Shown here one piece after another: positions 8,036 through 9,929 of a stretch of DNA of 9,929 nucleotides (positions are counted from its first letter, which is position 1; each line of letters begins with the position of its first letter). Below the pieces are notes generated by a model. That model had not been told where the DNA came from. It saw only the letters and a list, made by a program, of their open reading frames with translations, and did no database searches. The stretch spans positions 10,185-20,113 of the forward strand of contig DDSN01000053.1 of NCBI GenBank assembly GCA_002343395.1, given 5' to 3'. The translations under genes were made by a program, and so were the position numbers. Origin of the DNA: Hyphomonadaceae bacterium UBA2389 (lineage in GTDB: Bacteria; Pseudomonadota; Alphaproteobacteria; Caulobacterales; Aquidulcibacteraceae).

Positions 8036-8734
8036 CTAGGCCGCCATCATGCCGGTTTCGCGCTGCATGCCCGTCAAGAACAGACGTAGCGCGTCGGCCA
8101 ATTCACAGGCGGCGGCATGCGCTTCCTCACGTTGATCCGCAGGCAGCGCGTCGAGCAATTCGCGGCACACGTCCGAGTGCTCGACATCGGCTTCTTCATG
8201 CACCTCGAAAAACTTCAGGGCGCGCGGCGTCGAGACGGCGTACCGCTCAATCAAACCCTTGATCTTGGTGCGCGCGATCGCGGGCAACTGGCTTTCGTAG
8301 GCATAAAGCGCCGCGAGACCAGACGCGTATGAGCGGCGCGAGAGGCGGCGAAACGTATCGATCAAATTCTGGGTCTCGGAATTGACGCGCACGCCGCGCA
8401 CGTCCGCTTCATGTGCGCCAAGCGCTTGGGCGAACCCCAACCAAAGCGTTGCGTGGTCATCCTTGCCCGCGCCGACGCCTTCTTCCTCGGCAAGGTTTTC
8501 TGCGAGGAGCCGACGCCCCGCCGCATCGGGGCAGTTGGCATGCACGGCGCTCACCGCGCGCGGAAACGCTTCAACGTGATGAAAATATTGTTTCGCGTAC
8601 GACGCGAGCGCGTCCTTGGTGAGTGCGCCCGCTTCCCACGCCTGATAAAAGGGATGACTCAACATCGACCGTTGCTCGACCGCCGCATCGATAGCCGCCG
8701 ACGTGCATACATAACCGCGAAACGCTTCCGACAT
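8036..8734 (-). CDS. CADD-family protein, probable self-sacrificing para-aminobenzoate synthase
   Basis: 232 aa, heme-oxygenase-like all-helical dimetal protein of the CADD/PqqC/TenA group. It matches my memory of Chlamydia trachomatis CADD over its full length (HPFYQAW, YFHHVEAFPRAVSAVHANC, LYAYESQLPAIARTKIKGL, FFEVHEEADVEHS). CADD makes para-aminobenzoate for folate by consuming its own tyrosine (Y27) and a lysine (K152) at a metal centre. The equivalent residues here are Y30, Y146 and K157, with metal ligands E84, H94, E147, H179, D183 and H186. The 147-157 and 147-179 spacings equal the Chlamydia 142-152 and 142-174 spacings. There is one 3-residue insertion between E84 and H94. The gene sits between def and fmt, about 16 bp before fmt, and so is linked to formyl-folate use. 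Family membership is firm; para-aminobenzoate synthesis is inferred from residues and context. No good ribosome-binding site is seen before the ATG. Confidence 0.85.
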   Translation of the reverse strand: MSEAFRGYVCTSAAIDAAVEQRSMLSHPFYQAWEAGALTKDALASYAKQYFHHVEAFPRAVSAVHANCPDAAGRRLLAENLAEEEGVGAGKDDHATLWLGFAQALGAHEADVRGVRVNSETQNLIDTFRRLSRRSYASGLAALYAYESQLPAIARTKIKGLIERYAVSTPRALKFFEVHEEADVEHSDVCRELLDALPADQREEAHAAACELADALRLFLTGMQRETGMMAA

Positions 8735-8812
8735 GCCCTGACCCCGGTTCTCGTGGACTATCCGTCCCGTTCGTGACGAAACTAACGATTTCCAGCAGAC
8801 GCGGAAGAGGCT

Positions 8813-9337
8813 TTACGCTTCCAGCGCCGCCAACTTCCGCGCTTTCTTCAATTTTCGCAGCGCGTTCTCGCGCTTCAGCCGCGACAGGTGATCGATGAAC
8901 AACACCCCTTCCAGGTGGTCCATCTCGTGCTGAATGCACACCGCGAACAGCCCCTCGGCTTCTTCCTCCACAACCTCACCGGCGTAGTTCAGATAGCGCA
9001 GCTTCACGCGGGCTGGACGCTCAACTTCGTCGTAAATCTCCGGAACCGACAGACAGCCCTCTTCATAGGGCGCGGTTTCCTCGGAGGTCCACACAATCTC
9101 CGGGTTGACGAAATAGCGCGGCGCCTTGGCTTCGCCGTCCTTGGCGATATCCATGACGATGATGCGCAGCGGCTCGCCGATCTGGATCGCCGCCAAACCG
9201 ATCCCTGGCGCGGCGTACATCGTCTCCAGCATGTCGTCCATCAGGGCGCGATGTGCGTCGGTGACAGGACCCTCGACGGGCTTCGACTTCTGCTTCAGAC
9301 GAAGATCAGGCGCGGTCAAAATTTCGCGGATAGCCAT
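8813..9337 (-). CDS. def: Peptide deformylase
   Basis: Metal-dependent hydrolase that removes the N-formyl group from nascent proteins at the ribosome exit. It has 174 aa, a normal size. All three family motifs are intact: GIGLAAIQIG (45-54), EGCLSVP (93-99) with the metal ligand C95, and QHEMDHLEG (136-144) with ligands H137 and H141 and catalytic E138. The C-terminus is a lysine/arginine-rich helix (SRLKRENALRKLKKARKLA), which in this enzyme class contacts the ribosome. It is the first gene of the minus-strand cluster; its stop is 77 bp from the CADD-like gene. It diverges from the membrane-protein gene across 80 bp, which should hold its promoter. AAGG close before the ATG is a modest ribosome-binding site. 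Confidence 0.97.
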   Translation of the reverse strand: MAIREILTAPDLRLKQKSKPVEGPVTDAHRALMDDMLETMYAAPGIGLAAIQIGEPLRIIVMDIAKDGEAKAPRYFVNPEIVWTSEETAPYEEGCLSVPEIYDEVERPARVKLRYLNYAGEVVEEEAEGLFAVCIQHEMDHLEGVLFIDHLSRLKRENALRKLKKARKLAALEA

Positions 9338-9378
9338 GGCCTTTCAGGTATTCAGCGCCGTCGGCGAGGTCAAGGAAG

Positions 9379-9398
9379 CCTCCGACCCGCATCGGAGG
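9379..9398 (+). promoter_or_regulatory. Hairpin masking the first of two ribosome-binding sites
   Basis: CCTCCGA (9379-9385) and TCGGAGG (9392-9398) are perfect complements around a 6-nt loop. In the plus-strand transcript, this stem would bury the first GGAGG copy. The same CCTCCGA could instead pair with the second copy (9404-9410) across an 18-nt loop. This is seen directly; a regulatory role is inferred. It could equally be a DNA operator between the divergent promoters. Confidence 0.5.
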
Positions 9399-9414
9399 TA
9401 AGATCGGAGGTAAG
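9391..9414 (+). repeat. Perfect 12-bp tandem duplication carrying two Shine-Dalgarno sites
   Basis: The unit atcggaggtaag occurs twice back to back (9391-9402, 9403-9414). Each unit contains GGAGG. The second copy (9406-9410) is 7 nt from the GTG at 9418, the ideal spacing. The first is 19 nt away, too far for normal initiation. The doubled site supports GTG 9418 as the true start. Confidence 0.9.
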
Positions 9415-9417
9415 ACC

Positions 9418-9924
9418 GTGAAAACGCAGATTTTGACGCGTTTGGCTGGCCTGGCGGCAATTCTGGGCGGCCTTGGCAGGATAGCGTCGGCACTACCGCT
9501 CCCGATCGACCGAACGGCGCTCGAAGCGCTTTGGACCGGTATCGATATCCTCCTGACGCTGGGCCTGATTGGAATTTACCTGGTCCGGGCCGAGAAACTG
9601 GGTCTGCTGGGGTTGGCTGGGTTTGTCCTGGCGATGGCCTCGCTGTCCTTCATTGGCGGCCCGGACGCGGATGTGTTTGGGTTCTCCACCTACGAACAAG
9701 GCGCCGCAGCGCTCGCGATTTCGCTTGTGGGGTTATCGATCGCATGGCTGCGAAGCGGCCAACGGCCGCTTAGCCCGCCTTTTCTGTGGTTCGGGTCAGT
9801 GCTCGCGGTCGGCGCACTTGGCGCCCTACCGGCCCCACTACCGGCCTTTGGCTTCCCACTCGCGGGCGTGCTGTTCGGGGCCGCCTTCGTGATGGCTGGC
9901 ATCGATCTCGCGCGTCGGGAATAG
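9418..9924 (+). CDS. Small integral membrane protein of unknown function
   Basis: 168 aa with a GTG start; no family recognised. Hydrophobic segments are visible at about 8-27, 38-56, 62-80, 94-111, 120-138 and 144-163, suggesting up to six membrane helices with short loops. Short charged stretches (RAEK at 57-60, RSGQR at 112-116, and ARRE at the C-terminus) would fit the cytoplasmic side. There is no catalytic motif, signal peptide or cysteine. It is divergent from def, and the gene ends 5 bp before the window edge, so its downstream partner is unseen. A strong GGAGG at 7 nt supports the start. It resembles the general class of small multi-helix proteins often annotated as DUF4345/DoxX-like, but I cannot place it. 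Confidence 0.72.
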   Translation: MKTQILTRLAGLAAILGGLGRIASALPLPIDRTALEALWTGIDILLTLGLIGIYLVRAEKLGLLGLAGFVLAMASLSFIGGPDADVFGFSTYEQGAAALAISLVGLSIAWLRSGQRPLSPPFLWFGSVLAVGALGALPAPLPAFGFPLAGVLFGAAFVMAGIDLARRE

Positions 9925-9929
9925 AAGCG

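Noticed and set aside
8801..8820. GGAAG/CTTCC inverted repeat at the end of def, possible terminator or attenuator
   Set aside because: It has a 5-bp stem and a 10-nt loop without a T-tract, and it overlaps the def stop codon. This is at chance level in such DNA.

Overview
The window appears to be bacterial and GC-rich, and it falls into three blocks. The right and central part (about 3,000 to the end) looks alphaproteobacterial. Its main evidence is a def - (extra gene) - fmt - (extra gene) - truA run on one strand. The def/fmt/truA association is typical of Alphaproteobacteria, whereas beta- and gammaproteobacteria usually have def-fmt-rsmB. No genus is assigned.

Block 1 (1-4599, minus strand) is a branched-chain amino acid degradation operon read right to left. 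It encodes a leucine dehydrogenase-type amino acid dehydrogenase, then the E1-alpha, E1-beta and E2 subunits of the branched-chain 2-oxoacid dehydrogenase complex. E2 runs off the left edge. The genes are tightly packed (7-bp gap, 4-bp gap, 4-bp ATGA overlap). Together they would deaminate Leu/Ile/Val and oxidatively decarboxylate the resulting 2-oxoacids to acyl-CoAs. Inside E1-alpha, near 3000-3020, base composition changes abruptly. By hand count, GC is 72% and GC3 97% for 2461-3000, against 60% GC for 3001-3300 and 80% GC3 for 3001-3558. The protein stays collinear across the step. This is either a homologous-recombination junction or, quite possibly, a chimeric assembly join. Everything left of it (E1-beta, E2) has the high-GC style, and everything right of it has the moderate style.

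Block 2 (4600-5684) is a 377-bp divergent intergenic region followed by a plus-strand short-chain dehydrogenase/reductase. This enzyme has the Tyr-Lys catalytic pair but alanine where the catalytic serine is expected.

Block 3 (5724-9924) is the minus-strand cluster def - CADD-like gene - fmt - lipoprotein - truA, with a divergent plus-strand membrane protein at the right edge. Def and Fmt act on the formyl group of initiator methionine, and Fmt consumes 10-formyl-tetrahydrofolate. The gene between them belongs to the CADD family of self-sacrificing para-aminobenzoate synthases and keeps every key residue I can recall, including the tyrosine and lysine consumed in the reaction. A folate-precursor enzyme would thus sit between two genes of the formyl-folate-dependent translation start pathway.

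Upstream of the last gene, a perfect 12-bp tandem duplication doubles the ribosome-binding site, and a 7-base anti-Shine-Dalgarno segment just upstream could pair with either copy. No tRNA, rRNA, CRISPR array, transposase or phage gene was seen.
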